From Neelides folsomi (taxonomy: Eukaryota > Arthropoda > Collembola > Neelipleona > Neelidae): a DNA stretch of 51,292 bases. Every line of letters begins with the position of its first letter. Position 1 is the first letter of the stretch. This document shows, piece by piece, positions 1 through 13,800 of the stretch. The notes below the pieces were generated by a model, which was not told the origin of the DNA, ran no database searches, and saw only the letters and a program-made list of their open reading frames with translations. The stretch covers positions 1 through 51,292 of the forward strand of contig JAQGBZ010000416.1 in the NCBI GenBank assembly GCA_034687125.1. Direction: 5' to 3'. A program made the translations under genes and the position numbers.

Positions 1-3000
1 AATATACTGATAGGTAAAGATAGGTCAAAATATTTTCTCAAATTGATCAAAAAAAAGCGTCAAAAACATTTTCCAATAAAATAAGATTAAAATTCAATAT
101 TCGCATATGTGTATACTATAATTTGCACAATATGTGATTTGAATAAATTAATTTCCAATAGTATTAATACCTACATGTGTAATTACATGACTTATATCAA
201 CCTCGGTTAAGATCACTAAAATTGATGTATCCCTTGAAGTTGATCTTATCCGAGGTCCAGTGTACCTCCATATTTTGGATTAATAATTATTACGCTATAC
301 GTAGTTGAAACCCTAAATAATAATTTAAACGGTATGCAAATAAATATTTTCTACCGCAAATAACTTTCAATTTGCCCTTTAACTACTAAAGATAGGAGAT
401 GTATGGAATCGTCATTATTCTCATCATGGGGCATGCTAAATAGATTTAAAGTTTACATCTGAACTTTGAACTCTTGAATGTGCAAACATCTCCAATCCAT
501 AAATCTCCAAAAGCTAGTTTATATGCATCTAAAATTATCAATGCAGGGAGCTTTCGTTACACAACATAGAAGAGCACATAAAAGGCCATTATCAATTCAT
601 CTGCTTTGCGAGTCATTTCCAAAAGTGAGATATGGAAAGTAGATGAACGATTAATAGCTATATTGAAAAAAAGTTATGCTACTAATGTTAGTAACAACTT
701 ATAGGAATGTTGTATAAATACAAAACAACATCATGCAAATATCACAAGTGGTAAAGCATCGCAAAAATCACATATTATATGGACGAGTGTTGAAAGTGTG
801 CAAATGCTGAATATTACAACGATATATCTGTTATATAAGTCAAAGTAGTTTTATAGTTTTATAAAGCATCGAGAGCCGCCGTGCCGTCTAATAATCGAAT
901 AATGTAAATTTCAAAATTTCCAGCTTGGTGGCACGCTGTCTAACATGGATGACATTCAACACACAAATTACATGATAAAAACTGTCGAAACCCAACTGGA
1001 AAAAGGACATGTAAATAGGAAAATAAAGAGTATGTAAAGTGTATATCTACAAAAAAGTCATTCTCTGGGTTGATAGAAGAGTGATGGATGGCGGAATGAA
1101 GGAATTAATCAAGGAGAAATAAAAATGAATCATGTATGAAATGATATGAGGATTATTTATACGCCCATTTCCAGATAACGGCTCGAGCTCAACGCATACA
1201 AGAGTGAATCCCTGACTCCTCATTAAGTTAAAGAGAGGAAAAAAGAGCGAGTCAATATAATACCAAACGAGTGATTACGCGTATCAGCAAAAGGGCATTA
1301 ATTCAAACTCGCCCACAGAATGGTATCTTTTAATATGATGCATTTTGAGGAGTTTTCCAATTTGAACAGGAGTTCCCATTTGCGTAATATATTATTATAA
1401 CCTTAGTCCATGAAAATGGGAATAGAATAAATTTATTAAATATGGATACCATAGGGGGGCTTGAGAAGATACGAGAATCACGAACAGCTCACGTTCTCCA
1501 CCCTCACTCCTCAACATGCATATCATATGATGTACTCAATGGGCTTTTCGAGGATCCCGAGTTGGAAATCTCTTTAATTCACGAGGAGAAAAAAACCAAC
1601 GGTTGCAAAGATAATAAAGATATCACCTCTACAAATTTCCACCCATAAAAACGGTCGTTCCTTCGGTCATTCCTAACTCACGTTTACCACTTTCAAGGTT
1701 TCAATAATAATGCTTCATTCAATTTACGACACACGGAGCAAACTTCACTTTTATACACTCTAGAACCATTATGTTATTTTAGATTCCTAATAATCTTCTA
1801 TTAACTCGATTTATGTTTACTGCAGAATCAGATGGTGGAAATGCCTTTCAGACCGCGACAAACATATCAATGCAAAATTACACTTGAAAACAACTATAAA
1901 CCATTATGATGACAATTATGACATTGGGTACACACGTACATCTTCAAATGGCAGCGTTCACGTCGTTTAATGGTGTAATTGATAAATGTATTGTGTAATT
2001 CTCTCAAACTTTGTATAGCACTTCAAACATTTCTTTTGGGTTTTATGAAGTGGTAAACCATAAGTGTCCATTAAGATAAACCTTTGGAGTTGTACATTCG
2101 CACGACTCCTACCATGTTTAAAAATATAGGATTAAGTGTATAATATAAATATTTGCTAAATTACACATGTCAAAATGCATTCCTGCAATATGTATAACAT
2201 TTTGCAGAAATTTATGCGACCATGTCATTCAAATTTATTAAAAGTCAAGTAAGGGCCATGATGACTTCAAATATATTCACCAGAATTAGAACGTGTCCCA
2301 AATTGGTCAAAGAGTCACATAATGTATAATAAGCAATTTAAATCCACGTATTCGCTTCGTGTTTGTAAGTATGTGGATATCTAAATATTATAATAAGAGC
2401 AATAATAAGAGTTGATGCAAAAAAAGCAATTTGGCTGAATCCTCTTATTCTCATTTCTCAAATAAATTTAAGAATAAGCTAAATAAGCATAAATAATGAA
2501 ATGAAACATAAAGGAAGAAAAATGGCGAAACATACAAACCCTCAACCATCCAATCCAAATGCATTGAATCCCTCTAAAACATTGTTCCAATACACATTAT
2601 TAGGATTTTTAAATAAGAAAAGCCGTGGGTTGAGAGAGGAGCAATAAATTACCCCGCATTTGTTGTTTCATTCTATGGATTTTCCCATTGCCAAAATTTC
2701 CGAAACATTAAGCGATCCCATGCTAATCACTCATCCCTCCGAGAGAGAAAAAGTCCATTCCCCAGAGACGAACCTCCATGGAGGAAATAAAGCATTTGAG
2801 GAGGGAAGCGAGAATGTCTGCGAAGGATTTCCTCAAAGATCCTCCGAATCTCTTCAAACTCTTCCACAAGGATATTATGTATTAAGGAGAAAGTTGTGTA
2901 CTTTGTACAATGTGTGTGCGGATAAAGTTTGTGTGTGCGTAAGTTTGTACCTCCGGTTCATATAATACAAAGTGGGATTTCCCATGTTGGGCCCGACGCT

Positions 3001-5284
3001 TCAATTCAGGAGGGGATTTGAGAGGGATGAAAGAAATAAGGGTGGACTAGTCGTCGTATCGCCTTTCGTACTCAAATAAGGAACTTTAAAACTTCTCCCT
3101 GTCTCGTCCAGCCTCACTTCAGGAATGTAGAAGAGGAATAAAATGTTTTATTACCTGAAGAATGAAGGTGAATTCGATCCTGGCGTTTCAAGTGAAAAAT
3201 AAAATGGGTTTGAGAGCGGAGAACAGACCAGGAGCCTTACTTAGAAACCTATATAAGCTCCAAGTCCTTAAAATCATCATCAACTGCTGCTCCGCACTGT
3301 AAAGTCGGGAGAAAATACAAAACATAAAAATGAGAAAACAAAAGGAAAAAAGGTTCGGAGCTGAAATTTCCTTTCAGAGTTCACATATATATATATACTA
3401 CACTGCCACGCTTTGTTTTTTGAAACAACAGCTGACCTCAAACCTTTGCAAACGACTTAATAATCGTTCCAAGAGATCAAATTTCCAAACCATTCTCAAT
3501 AACCCGTGGCAAATGTTTACCAAGATGTAATCTCATAAATTGGCATATGATGGATGGATGGCACATGGAGGAGGAATAGCTCAAATTAAATATTTGCCTA
3601 ACAAAGCATTTTCCTACTTGATATTTAAAGAAGAGCCCAAATTGTGTTTACCTCGCTGTACATTAAATTACATTATTATTAAGGTATAGTCTACTTTAAT
3701 CTACTTATCATATTTATATCCCTCTTTTAAAATTATAATACAAAAAATATCTTAAAAATATTAAAAGGTAAGAAATGATTTATATACATTGTGACAATCA
3801 GTGTCATTGCAATGTCATAAAACTGCATTTAACTTGATTAACTAACTAACCTAACTTGATTAACCTTCGTTGTCCATATTATCAAATACATACAATTTTA
3901 GCCTTGATTCTGTACGTACATGAACCTTCATAATCATTTTGATCATATCTATCCTCATCCTATTATCACTTAAAAATTGACTATAAATAAATTATTTTAT
4001 GTTCAGTGATAAAATTGTAAAATGGTAAAATTATTTGTTTCAACTTTCAAGTGCCTACCAGTGTTTGATAATAAAAGTTATTATTATCAACTATATTAAT
4101 ATACTACTATATAATCTATGTAAAAAAGGCAAGCAAGCATTAGGATTATTGATTTTGTAAAAACCATTTAAAGATAATCAGAAATGACCTCTGACTGTCA
4201 GTTGAAGTAGAATTTAATTTAATTTAAAGTCCATTAGTCAATATAAATGTGTATAAGCAAGCTTTAATAATCCCAACCCTTAAAGACAAGTTTGATATAT
4301 TTATTTATTACATAAGCATAAATAAAATGATAGCTTGTGGTATTAAATCAAAGATCATCGTACTAATCAATAACCAATGAGCCGACCAATACGTTTTATT
4401 AACATATTTATGTATTTAACTTTATTACAGATTGGAATCCTTTTTTATCTAATACTTGTTTGTGTATTTGGTTGACACATTACTCTTTTTGTAAATGTTC
4501 CTCTTGGTTGTTTATTGAAATAAACAATTTAACTTTTAAGTCCATGCATCATTTATTTTTAAAATTGAATTATAATTCATAGTATTCACGCATGCAAATT
4601 GTTTATCTACTTAAATATAATAGAATGATTCACTTATCAATTTAATTCACTCGATTATATAAAAACAGCTTATATATAAGAAACAAATTGAACTAAAAAA
4701 ATTAATAACAATATTTCACTTGTGAATATAGAAAATATCAATCATCTAGATATAATAGAAATAAAAATTACTCACATTGGTAAATTTACGTCACGCGATA
4801 AGCAATACACACACGCGAGGGGGTTCAAAGTTGAATGCTGATCGTAATTTTCCGATTCGCTAGATAAATATTTTAGTAAATAATTAAAACTGCTCATTTA
4901 AAAAATTGCGAAATATAAAATTGATGAATTTATTAGATGACAGATCAATTCAAATAATGATCTGCTTATAAACGACCAACTAATCATTAAATAATGAAAC
5001 GCAATCGATTAAATTGTAAATTATCAAATGTAAACTAATATAATAAGTTACGCTAATATAATTAATAATGTACATAATTACAAATTAACAAATGAATCTG
5101 AATATCATTACTTTATGAATTAATATATTCGTGTAAACTTGTTGCATCGTGTAAAGTCGAATATGTTTTGATTTCTGCGATTTAATTTGTCCATCCTTTC
5201 CTCCATTTCTCTCCAACGGAGTATCTATAAGGAATTTTTAGATAGTTACAAAATCATAAATTTTCAAATTCAGTTGTAGCAGAT
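1..5284. other. AT-rich intergenic stretch, no gene recognised
   Basis: I see no open reading frame with convincing protein character here. The longest ORFs (for example 2660-2965, plus) look like chance runs without any motif I know. A short (AT)n run lies at about 3385-3397. TATATAAG at 3250-3257 (plus) could be a core promoter element, but nothing recognisable follows it. A GC-richer patch at about 4776-4860 carries a splice-donor-like GTGAGT and a CRE-like site on the minus strand; it is described under findings. Parts of this stretch may be introns or UTR of genes lying outside the window. Confidence 0.5.
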
Positions 5285-5290
5285 TTTATT
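5285..5290 (-). terminator. SMNDC1: SMNDC1 poly(A) signal (AATAAA on the minus strand)
   Basis: TTTATT on the plus strand reads AATAAA on the minus strand. It lies about 31 nt beyond the TAA stop at 5321-5323, implying a very short 3' UTR with cleavage near 5260-5275. The hexamer is common in AT-rich DNA, so its position just after the stop is what supports it. Confidence 0.55.
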
Positions 5291-5320
5291 ATCAAAGTTG
5301 AATAGTAAAAGAAAGTCAAA

Positions 5321-6911
5321 TTAGTACTCTGTCATCGGTTTGCCGGAAACACCACAAGTTCCAATTCCAACGCGTCCGTCAACCGTTTCGGGAGATGCAA
5401 AGATGCTCTTTTTCTTATTCAGCAATCCTTTCTTTGTCTAAATACAAACAAAAACGGTCAAAAGCTATTAATTTGTTCTTCGATATCAAGCTGATAATTT
5501 CATTGGATGTAAGACAGCATCATTAGAAAATCTGATAGATATTCGACATGAAAATTATATTGCAATATTCCCAAAAGATAAGTTAATATTGCTTGTCATA
5601 TGCTTGTAAAAATGTTGAAATCAATAATAACATTACTATTTATGTAATTCTCCATTAACATCAGTACCCCAAATGAATACTAAAAGATCATTCTTTAAAA
5701 CTAAAGCTCAATATTTTGATATTTTCTGTAATAAAATTAATGTTTAAGAGAAATGATGAAAAGTGGAAATATTTAATTAAATTAGACATTATTGAAATGA
5801 ACAATGACAAAGAATTAGATAGTTATCTATGGAAGTGAAAATTGTGACTCGTGCAAGACTTTGATAAAAATACACAAACCTTATGTTTGTAAAAATAGAA
5901 AACTAACCGAAAAGTTGAGCCATTTTTTCTTTTCCTTTTCTCTTTCGGACTCTTGCTCTTGAACTCTTGCAATTTTCTTTTGTTTCCTTTTCTTGAGATA
6001 TTCTTTCTGCTTCAAAACTGCAAGTTTTCTAACAATGAAAATTTATAAATTAGTGCAATTCTAAATACGGAAATTACATTAGATTTATGATTCGAGAGAA
6101 ATATTTAATTGATATAAAACATTACGAAATTGTTAGGTATAAGTTGAAGTTTCTTGATGCAAATAGAGAAAATCAATTCTCTTGCGCAAATCGAAGGAGC
6201 AGGTAATGCTTTTATGAGACAAAAAAGGAAAAGCAATAAAAATATTTCTCGTCTTAAATTAACCAGATGATTAGTTTTTACCTTTCAGCTAGTGATTCTT
6301 TTTGATTCGGTCTCTTCCCAGCTAAGTTAGTCGCAATGGCCTCTTTCGTCTTCGTCCTGGTTGGCGGAACGTAAGAAGGATCATAAGGTTTGAGAGTGGA
6401 AATATTCATCACATCGCCGTGAGAATAAGCTGGATAACCTACCGACACTTTACCATCAGCATGGATTTCTTCTATGACAGCCTCGTAGTATTTTCCATCT
6501 TGGGACCATCGAGCTAAACATTTGTCACCTACTTTCCAATCCTTCTTCGACCCTTCTTCGTACGATGTGCTTGGACCATCTTTAAATTTTATTCAACAAT
6601 TCAAACATTAGTCGAGAAAATAATGGCTGTTTTTTAGCATAAATTTTTGTTAGGTTTACCAAGGTCGGATTCCATTGTAGATTCACATAGTTCTTTTGTG
6701 AGATCGATGACTTCTTGGAGGTCATTTTTGAGTTTAATAAGCTCCTCGTTTGTTGGATCAGATGTTAATGCAGCTTCAACCTTAAAGAAAAGTAAATCGC
6801 GCTATTAGATAAGTTTGCTCCAACACTCATTGACACTAATAATTTATTTAAGAAAATTACCTGTTGAAGTTGCAAATAATAATTGTCCAAATTCGATTCG
6901 AGGTCAGACAT
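5321..6911 (-). CDS. SMNDC1: Survival motor neuron domain-containing protein 1 (SPF30), Tudor splicing factor
   Basis: Nuclear pre-mRNA splicing factor needed, in known family members, for tri-snRNP joining during spliceosome assembly; its Tudor domain binds symmetrically dimethylated arginine on Sm proteins. Coding exons on the minus strand are 6861-6911, 6660-6780, 6282-6579, 5908-6028 and 5321-5437. All four introns (80, 80, 253 and 470 bp) have GT/AG ends and the phases agree, giving 708 bp and 235 residues; human SMNDC1 has 238. The start ATG is at 6909-6911 (MSDLESNLDNYYLQLQQ). Residues 18-50 form the conserved acidic/helical N-terminal segment (EELIKLKNDLQEVIDL). The Tudor domain spans about residues 72-122 (WKVGDKCLARW onward). 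Residues 140-195 are a Lys/Glu-rich probable coiled coil. The C-terminus has the family signature SIFASPETVDGRVGIGTCG ending KPMTEY. An oddity is His111 where human has the cage residue Asn113. Identification is by recalled family similarity. Confidence 0.96.
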
Positions 6912-7140
6912 TTTATATATTAATCGTGTCTTTGGGTTGTTTTAAAAGAATCTTATTTTTAATTCGATCTAAAAATAATTTTATAAATCATATCATTACT
7001 ATTTTATTCGTCAAATATTGTAAAAGATAAAACGCCAAATAATATTTTAATTTTGTAAAAACCTTACCAAAATAAATTTAAAGTTGAAAAGCGTCGTCTT
7101 CAAGATCCAGCACAAATATTGCTGGAATTCTAGGTCGCCG
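6912..7140 (-). promoter_or_regulatory. SMNDC1: Probable SMNDC1 5' UTR and promoter region
   Basis: This lies immediately upstream of the SMNDC1 ATG on the minus strand. It is AT-rich with no clear TATA box at a fixed distance. A GC-richer patch at about 7080-7140 contains CpGs (gcgtcgtc, ggtcgccgg) and a small CCAGCA/TGCTGG inverted repeat at about 7105-7123, and may mark the promoter. The transcription start cannot be placed from sequence alone. Confidence 0.3.
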
Positions 7141-7688
7141 GAATGAAATACAATATGCAAGTTAATTAACAATTAAGTAATTGTTTAAATCAGAAATTAA
7201 ATAGTTGAGATTTTATTTTTGAAATAGTAAAAGTAGAATCCAAGTGATGCATGCGACAAAATTTAAGCGAATCAAAGCAGTGCCCGCAAAAGTTAAATAA
7301 ATAAGCTTTCTCTTTTGGTAGATGGCAGATAATACATTTTTCATTTTCGTTTTGTCAATTTTCGACTATTCATTGTCGCATTTATCCCCTTTCTATAAAC
7401 CGACTTTTTATTTTGCTCGCTTTTCTGTAGAGTTAAAAGTTTAAAGATGAATCATTTTTTTATTACATATTAAGACATTTATTAAAATGACGATGATTGA
7501 AGAGTAAAATGCTTGCATTACATAAATTACATAATGTGCAGGTATAACTTATTCCAATGTTTAATTTCATTTTAAATAAATTTAAATTGATGTGAATATA
7601 AAGTCTTAAAGGAAGTTTTAGAGATATAACATAAAGAAATTGAAGAATGAGCCAAACATGATGACTTGAATCTACAGGTACGTAACAT

Positions 7689-7841
7689 ATGTATCCTTAT
7701 CCGAATGCCCACACCTTCAATCAATCCCTCACCGAACAGGCTCAAAGAATCAATGCAATGTATCCGGGCGTAATTGCAAATAATGAAGATTTTGAATTAG
7801 CTATCAATCACCGTTTAAACAATGATAACTCATTATATTAA
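7689..7841 (+). CDS. Short ORF or exon remnant, 50 codons, unrecognised
   Basis: An ATG-to-TAA frame of 50 residues begins MYPYPNAHTFNQSL and ends NHRLNNDNSLY. An in-frame TAA lies two codons before the ATG. For roughly its first 35 codons it is richer in GC, and looks more like coding sequence, than the surrounding DNA: mixed polar and hydrophobic residues with no low-complexity runs. It lies about 780 bp upstream of SMNDC1 on the opposite strand, so a divergent transcript, a terminal exon or a decayed gene fragment are all possible. I recognise no family. A 50-codon ORF is also expected by chance in this much sequence. Confidence 0.2.
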   Translation: MYPYPNAHTFNQSLTEQAQRINAMYPGVIANNEDFELAINHRLNNDNSLY

Positions 7842-10800
7842 CATTCTTGTTAACATGAATTGCACAATCAACTTCACCTCGATCGACACTGACAACCTCC
7901 TTTTTAAAGAAGTGTATGTGTGCTCAGTTAGTGACTTAGTGATCAAATTCGTAGTTAATGTAATTGCATAAATATGCTGTGTTCTACAAGTTTTAATATA
8001 ATCAGCTACTTCTAACGGTACCGAATCAATTGAACTTAAAAGGCTCGTTTTGCCCATTTAAAATCACAAGACAGAAGACAGACTACATTTCAATTCGTGA
8101 TAGAAAATAAGGAGGAGCAGCCATTTGTTTCATTAACGTTTATCGGAGGAGAGGCATCATAATTTATTCTTCAATTCAAGCCCCAAGGAGTGAGAAGAAG
8201 ATGATTATCGCTGCCATACTTAATCAATGCACAGATTTATTCTCTTTTATTGAACCCTTCATAAAATACACAGTTGAGAGAATATTTGATTATTTTACAA
8301 ACATGTCCAGCTTTATTATTATAAAAACATTATAACACCTTACACTTATGTTCCTTTTTCGATATAAATCTCGAGTCTTTTGTACAGAAAACTCAAGTAT
8401 ATAATCATGGAAGATATTCCCTCTATGTAATGAGGGAATATCAAGCTCAAAAAATCTGTAAAACCCATTAGGCATATAATTCCCTTTCAAATACATCATA
8501 AATTGATATTCATAGAACATATCAATTGATCACTCTTTAGAGAATGAGAAATTAAATAATGAGGATAAAAATTGGTTGAAGAATTCTACTCCCGAAGGAG
8601 ATGAAATCTTAATAGGCAAGTCACGGCAATTCATTAAGGAATCAATCACTTTTGGTATATATGATAACATAAAGTGTTGAAGATGTATAATGGAGTACCT
8701 ACTTTAAGAAATGTATGAACTTGCTGAGATAGAAAATATATTTTTATATGTGCCTTGTGAAGGTTCATTGGATGTATCTGAATATATGATCATCCAGAGG
8801 AATCATTTACCACGTTCCTCATCATCATCATAAAAGGCGATATCTCGGGTTCGTGTGGAAGTTTAGGAAGATGATGGAGTTGGCCACTCCCCCCGTCGAT
8901 TCCATCGAGTGAATCATAATAAGGGAGAAGATGATGAAGAACTTCAAACATGTGTCTGGTGCATGCGAGATGTTATATTGAAGTGGCTAATAATAGAGGA
9001 TATGAAGTGGAGAGAAGAGATGGAGATTAAGGGGCCAACCTGCCAAATCCACCAATATTTATAACGTTGTAATTTATGCACGCGTTCTCGCATTGTTCTC
9101 TCTGTCAGAGTTCGGGAATCCATTACATAAACAATAGAAAGCCAACTTTCGTTCTAGAAAATATAACTACATTGGTAATATTGCTGACTTAATTCTTCAT
9201 AATTCCTCTACAAACTTCTTCATTTTCTTTTTAGAATAGAATTATAAATTGATCGTAGACATCATGGTGGTCAATCATATTTAGAAATGTTTTATATAAA
9301 ATAATGTAAAGAATCGACAGCTTTTAAATAATAAAATATTATAAAGAATGTCTGAATGCCTTCCGAGCCAATGACTGGGATTGTATTTGAAGTTATTTAT
9401 GCAATTATTAAACATATTTATAAACTCGTAAAGTGTTTAATAAGAAATTAGGACTCAATCAACATCGTTGAGAATTTCTTAGCTCATCTCGATTAATTAA
9501 CACATCAATCACTTGAGTCAATTCGTTTACAGTCGGCATCTTTAGCCATTTTAATTTTTCATCAGCTAAAGCGGATCTCATAATTATTTCTATCTTTTAA
9601 GCATATTTAAAATTTTAAGATTGATTGATTAATTATTGATAGTTTATCAAATCCTGATACTTTTCAATTATGCTTAATCTTAAATTAATGCATCGACACT
9701 TTACTAAATATTCTTCAAGGAATTAGTTTATGTATTGTGAAAAAGCTTTCTTATTTGCAATATCTGTGACATGATATGATAATAATTTAATAAAATATTT
9801 AATATATCGGTACATTACCAATAAAAATTGTTATACACAATTACCTAAGTACAATTGTCATTTTCACAGATTTGAAATTTTAGAATAACTTGAAGCTTGT
9901 TGTTGAAGTTCATTAACTCAAAAGCAGAAACATAGTTTTAAAAAATGAACTCAAGAGACTGAGATAATGAAGATTTACGATTCGTCCTATTCATCTGAAC
10001 ACACATAGGGGTTGACAAGAAAAGTTATAAAAAAGAACAGAGAGATAAATCTCAGGGAAATTTGTGCCTTCTTGATTACACCCGTGAGGGAAAAGGGCCT
10101 CTAAGGGTTAATCTAGATAAAAGATGTTCTTCGATGACCAAAAGTAAAAGAGCAGTGGCCAATTTGCTCCTATTACTTCTTAAAGGTAGTTTGAATTATA
10201 TTCCTTACCGGCCTTGACGTCTGTTATTTATACTCGAAGAAGAGAAGGAGAGTAAATTAAATTATGAAGTGGTTCGGAACGAAGGCTCGCTGGACCTAAA
10301 TGAAGAAGCTTGACCCCCTGGGGTTCTCTGGTTGACAAAAGACGTGCCTTGAGACTCGACTCTCCTAATTGTTCACTTTTCCAAAGACTACTTTTGCTCT
10401 GGAACCTTCGGCAGCTGCTGTTCACTTCCAAAAGAAAAAAATAAAGAGACTTGTGCAGTTTATAGCTAACTAAAATATAAAAAAATGTGTGTCTGTTCCC
10501 TATGCGGGTTCTACAACTGGTTCTCATTCTTTTCAAACAACAAATTCCCCTGCTGATTCCTTTCGAGCTTCCTCATAAATCCAGCAAGAGAATTAGGAAT
10601 GGTTTTCCTTCTAATTAGTCTAATTAATTATAGGCTCATCAGAAAACTACAGATTGAAGGTATAGATTGAAAATTAAATATTTAAACTACTTTCTGACCG
10701 ATAATAATTCCGATATACTTTATAATATGCTATATTACTGTATTCATGTAATATGTAAAAGATTTAAGTATACTCTTGGTTAAGTATCTGTAGTTGAAAA

Positions 10801-13800
10801 ACAAATAAAAAAATGTATACATGTTTGAGTTTATTTTGTATATCAGTCGAAGGATTATGATCATTTACATATTTTGAGAGTTCAACTCGTTTTCCAACGA
10901 GTTCTCTTGTGCTCTAATATTAATATTCGTTTCAGCATCTCTTCTAATGCAAACGTATTATACTAAATATTAGTCTTTCGCATACATAGACTTAATAACT
11001 GATAAGGGCTAAAATTCAGGTTCAGCCTCTGTTGGAGAGAGCAACTGGAATTGCAAATTACCAACCCGCAAATTGCATGTAAGAGGTCATACTTATACAC
11101 ATATTGCATGATTCTCTTCCCAGCTTCTTATTTACTTATCTTTTACATCCTCAAATTGAAATTCATCTTGTGGGGCATTTTCTCGTCATTTTGCATGTCG
11201 AAGAGAACGAGTTCAAATCAACGATTCAGACGATCTTTAGAAGCACAGACACGATAGATTATAACTTGTAATTCATAAGCGAAAAATATTCATCCATTTA
11301 CAATTACATTTCTGATGAGACAGAGCATAATTTACGTTAATTTGAATCCTTATGCAGAGCAAATAGGTTCACGGTTAATGAACGCCTGCACCAAATTATT
11401 AGTTTACGCCACATTCCTTTAATATGCAATGATGGTTCACGTAATTCTTGTTTAATCTATAGGTATAGGGAAGGTAAAGCTAACAAAAGGATTAATGTGG
11501 CATATAAATGATGATATTCATTCACTTAATTACTAGAAGATTTACTTACTGTATGGCGCATAGTGAAATGGAATGTTGATTACGCGATCAATTCTCCAAT
11601 TTACGATAATATTTCCAATTAAATCCTTTCCGTACATATCAATTGCTTTCCTGTACAATTAAGGAGGAGCTTCGTAATTAAATGCCATTAAAAAGACAAA
11701 TGATCGCACCAGAACCGGTGTCATTACCCTGCAACCGAGAATACACCTTGGAGCCATAAACGACCCTTCATGAGTTAAGAATCTCCCATGCCAAAAAAAG
11801 ATAAGTCATTAATTCTAATTTTAAAATTTCCAATTTAAGAACCATGTTGGAATTAAATAACACGCAATTTGAGGGAGAGATGAATAAAAAATTATATTGA
11901 ATTTGAAAGATTTCAAGTTTTAAAATCTTCAAATCAGCATTTTCAATTTTAATCTTATGAGATCATGACAGGATCAATTTGCCAAGATTATTTACAGATC
12001 AATATCACACGTGCTGTTTTTATAATTCCATTATATCGAACAATTTTGAGATGAAATAATCTCGTGTCAAACGAAATGACATGTAAGTTCATATCAGTAT
12101 AATATTAAACGTAACTCTTTCAAAAAATTGAATTACAGTTATAGTTAATGTAAGGTTACTTCAAGTGACTAGAATATTCCATTAAAGTACAACTCGTACA
12201 ATTGGTATTTGATGCCGCTTGTATGGTGCCTTACAATTACAATATAAAAGTAAGACAAGATGATAAATTAAGGTACCACATTAACATTATGCTGGCAATC
12301 TTTTAATTTCTCTTTTCTCAATATAAATGGAATTGTTCAATTCTTTGTTGAAAATTTTAATCAGTGAAATAACGTAAACGAATATTACATGATACGAGAA
12401 AGCAAAGAGACATTGAAAGATGAAAGATTTACATGATAAGTTTGAGAGTGGAGGAACTCGGTTCCCTTATCTTTATGGCTTTAAGATTTTGTAATGATGA
12501 AAAGGCCATAAGAGAAGCGACCAAGGGAGAGTAATAAAATCAATTGTTAATCAAATCTCCGATTTCTTAATAACATAATTGTACCCTGTCATTCCGCCAC
12601 CAAATCTCCTGTTGCATGGGTGCATGACTATTGCTCTTATCTAGTATAATTGTTTAACGCGTGTTATTCAATACCACACAGGAGACGCTTATTCCTCTTG
12701 GAGTTCAAACAGAATTGCAAACATTTTCATGTCAAAGGAATATTATGAGAAGATACATTTAAGCCATTTAACCCATTTGAGTAGAGATTAGAAACAAGTT
12801 AGAAAAGGTTCTACCGTTGGGAGAGAAAGGGCACTTTTTTGAAATTTATCACTCTACTTTTTAATCCTTGACGATGATGAGCTTTGAAGATCCCTAGGGA
12901 GCATTTGTAATTTGGATTCCTGAATCTTCAAAGATAGGGGAATCTCTTCAAATCAGTCCTCCATCTCTCCCCAATCCGGCGTGATATCTAATGGTTCCAT
13001 CCCCCATTAAATCTCTTGATAAAGTCAAGAGGACTTCCCATTTGAACATTAGCATGTGAATACGAACTGCTTCATTAAACTCTAGTGAGATTAAGAAGCG
13101 TCGCTCCTCATATAAACTTTTGACCTTTTATAGTAGTTACTACTCTATTAGTTAGTACTCTTTATGATTACTTTGATTTTGGCACACCCTCACCTTTTAC
13201 AGCGTCAAAATAGCCTAAGAAGTTCATCATAGCCTTAATATTTATTATCCCACTTACACTTTACAACCCTTTGGAAAAATGATCAGAGAAGCCTTCATTC
13301 ACAATTGGGGATCTTGATACTCTTGATATTTTACGATACGGTCAGCCAGTCAATCAGTCAGCCATTATTTGAAATAAGGAGATTTTATTTAATCAAAGAT
13401 AAGAATGATTTATTGATATAAATTGATCTCAATTGTAATTCTACCACCAGGAGATCAATTTCATCTACCCTTATTTCAAAAATTTAATTTCTTTAATCAT
13501 TTCATATAACCTTCAAATTTCATTTACAAATCCGTATTTAATTGTCCAAATAAATCATCCGATACAAACTCGGAATAATAAACAAAAAAATCATGACTAA
13601 TAATTAATAAAAAAAATGTTTAAAATTTATTATTTATTTGAATTAAACATTTATTCAAAATCAATAGTCTGGTTATGTAACGATTATATAGTTCAATTTT
13701 TACAAATTGCAAGTAAATACACTAATAAACTACGCAAATCTACATCTACAATCTATTATTCTGTACATACATCCAGTTGAAGTTAGAATATTTCGAATGT

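Noticed and set aside
3250..3310. TATATAAG with possible downstream start region
   Set aside because: TATA-like words are frequent in this AT-rich stretch and no recognisable gene follows.
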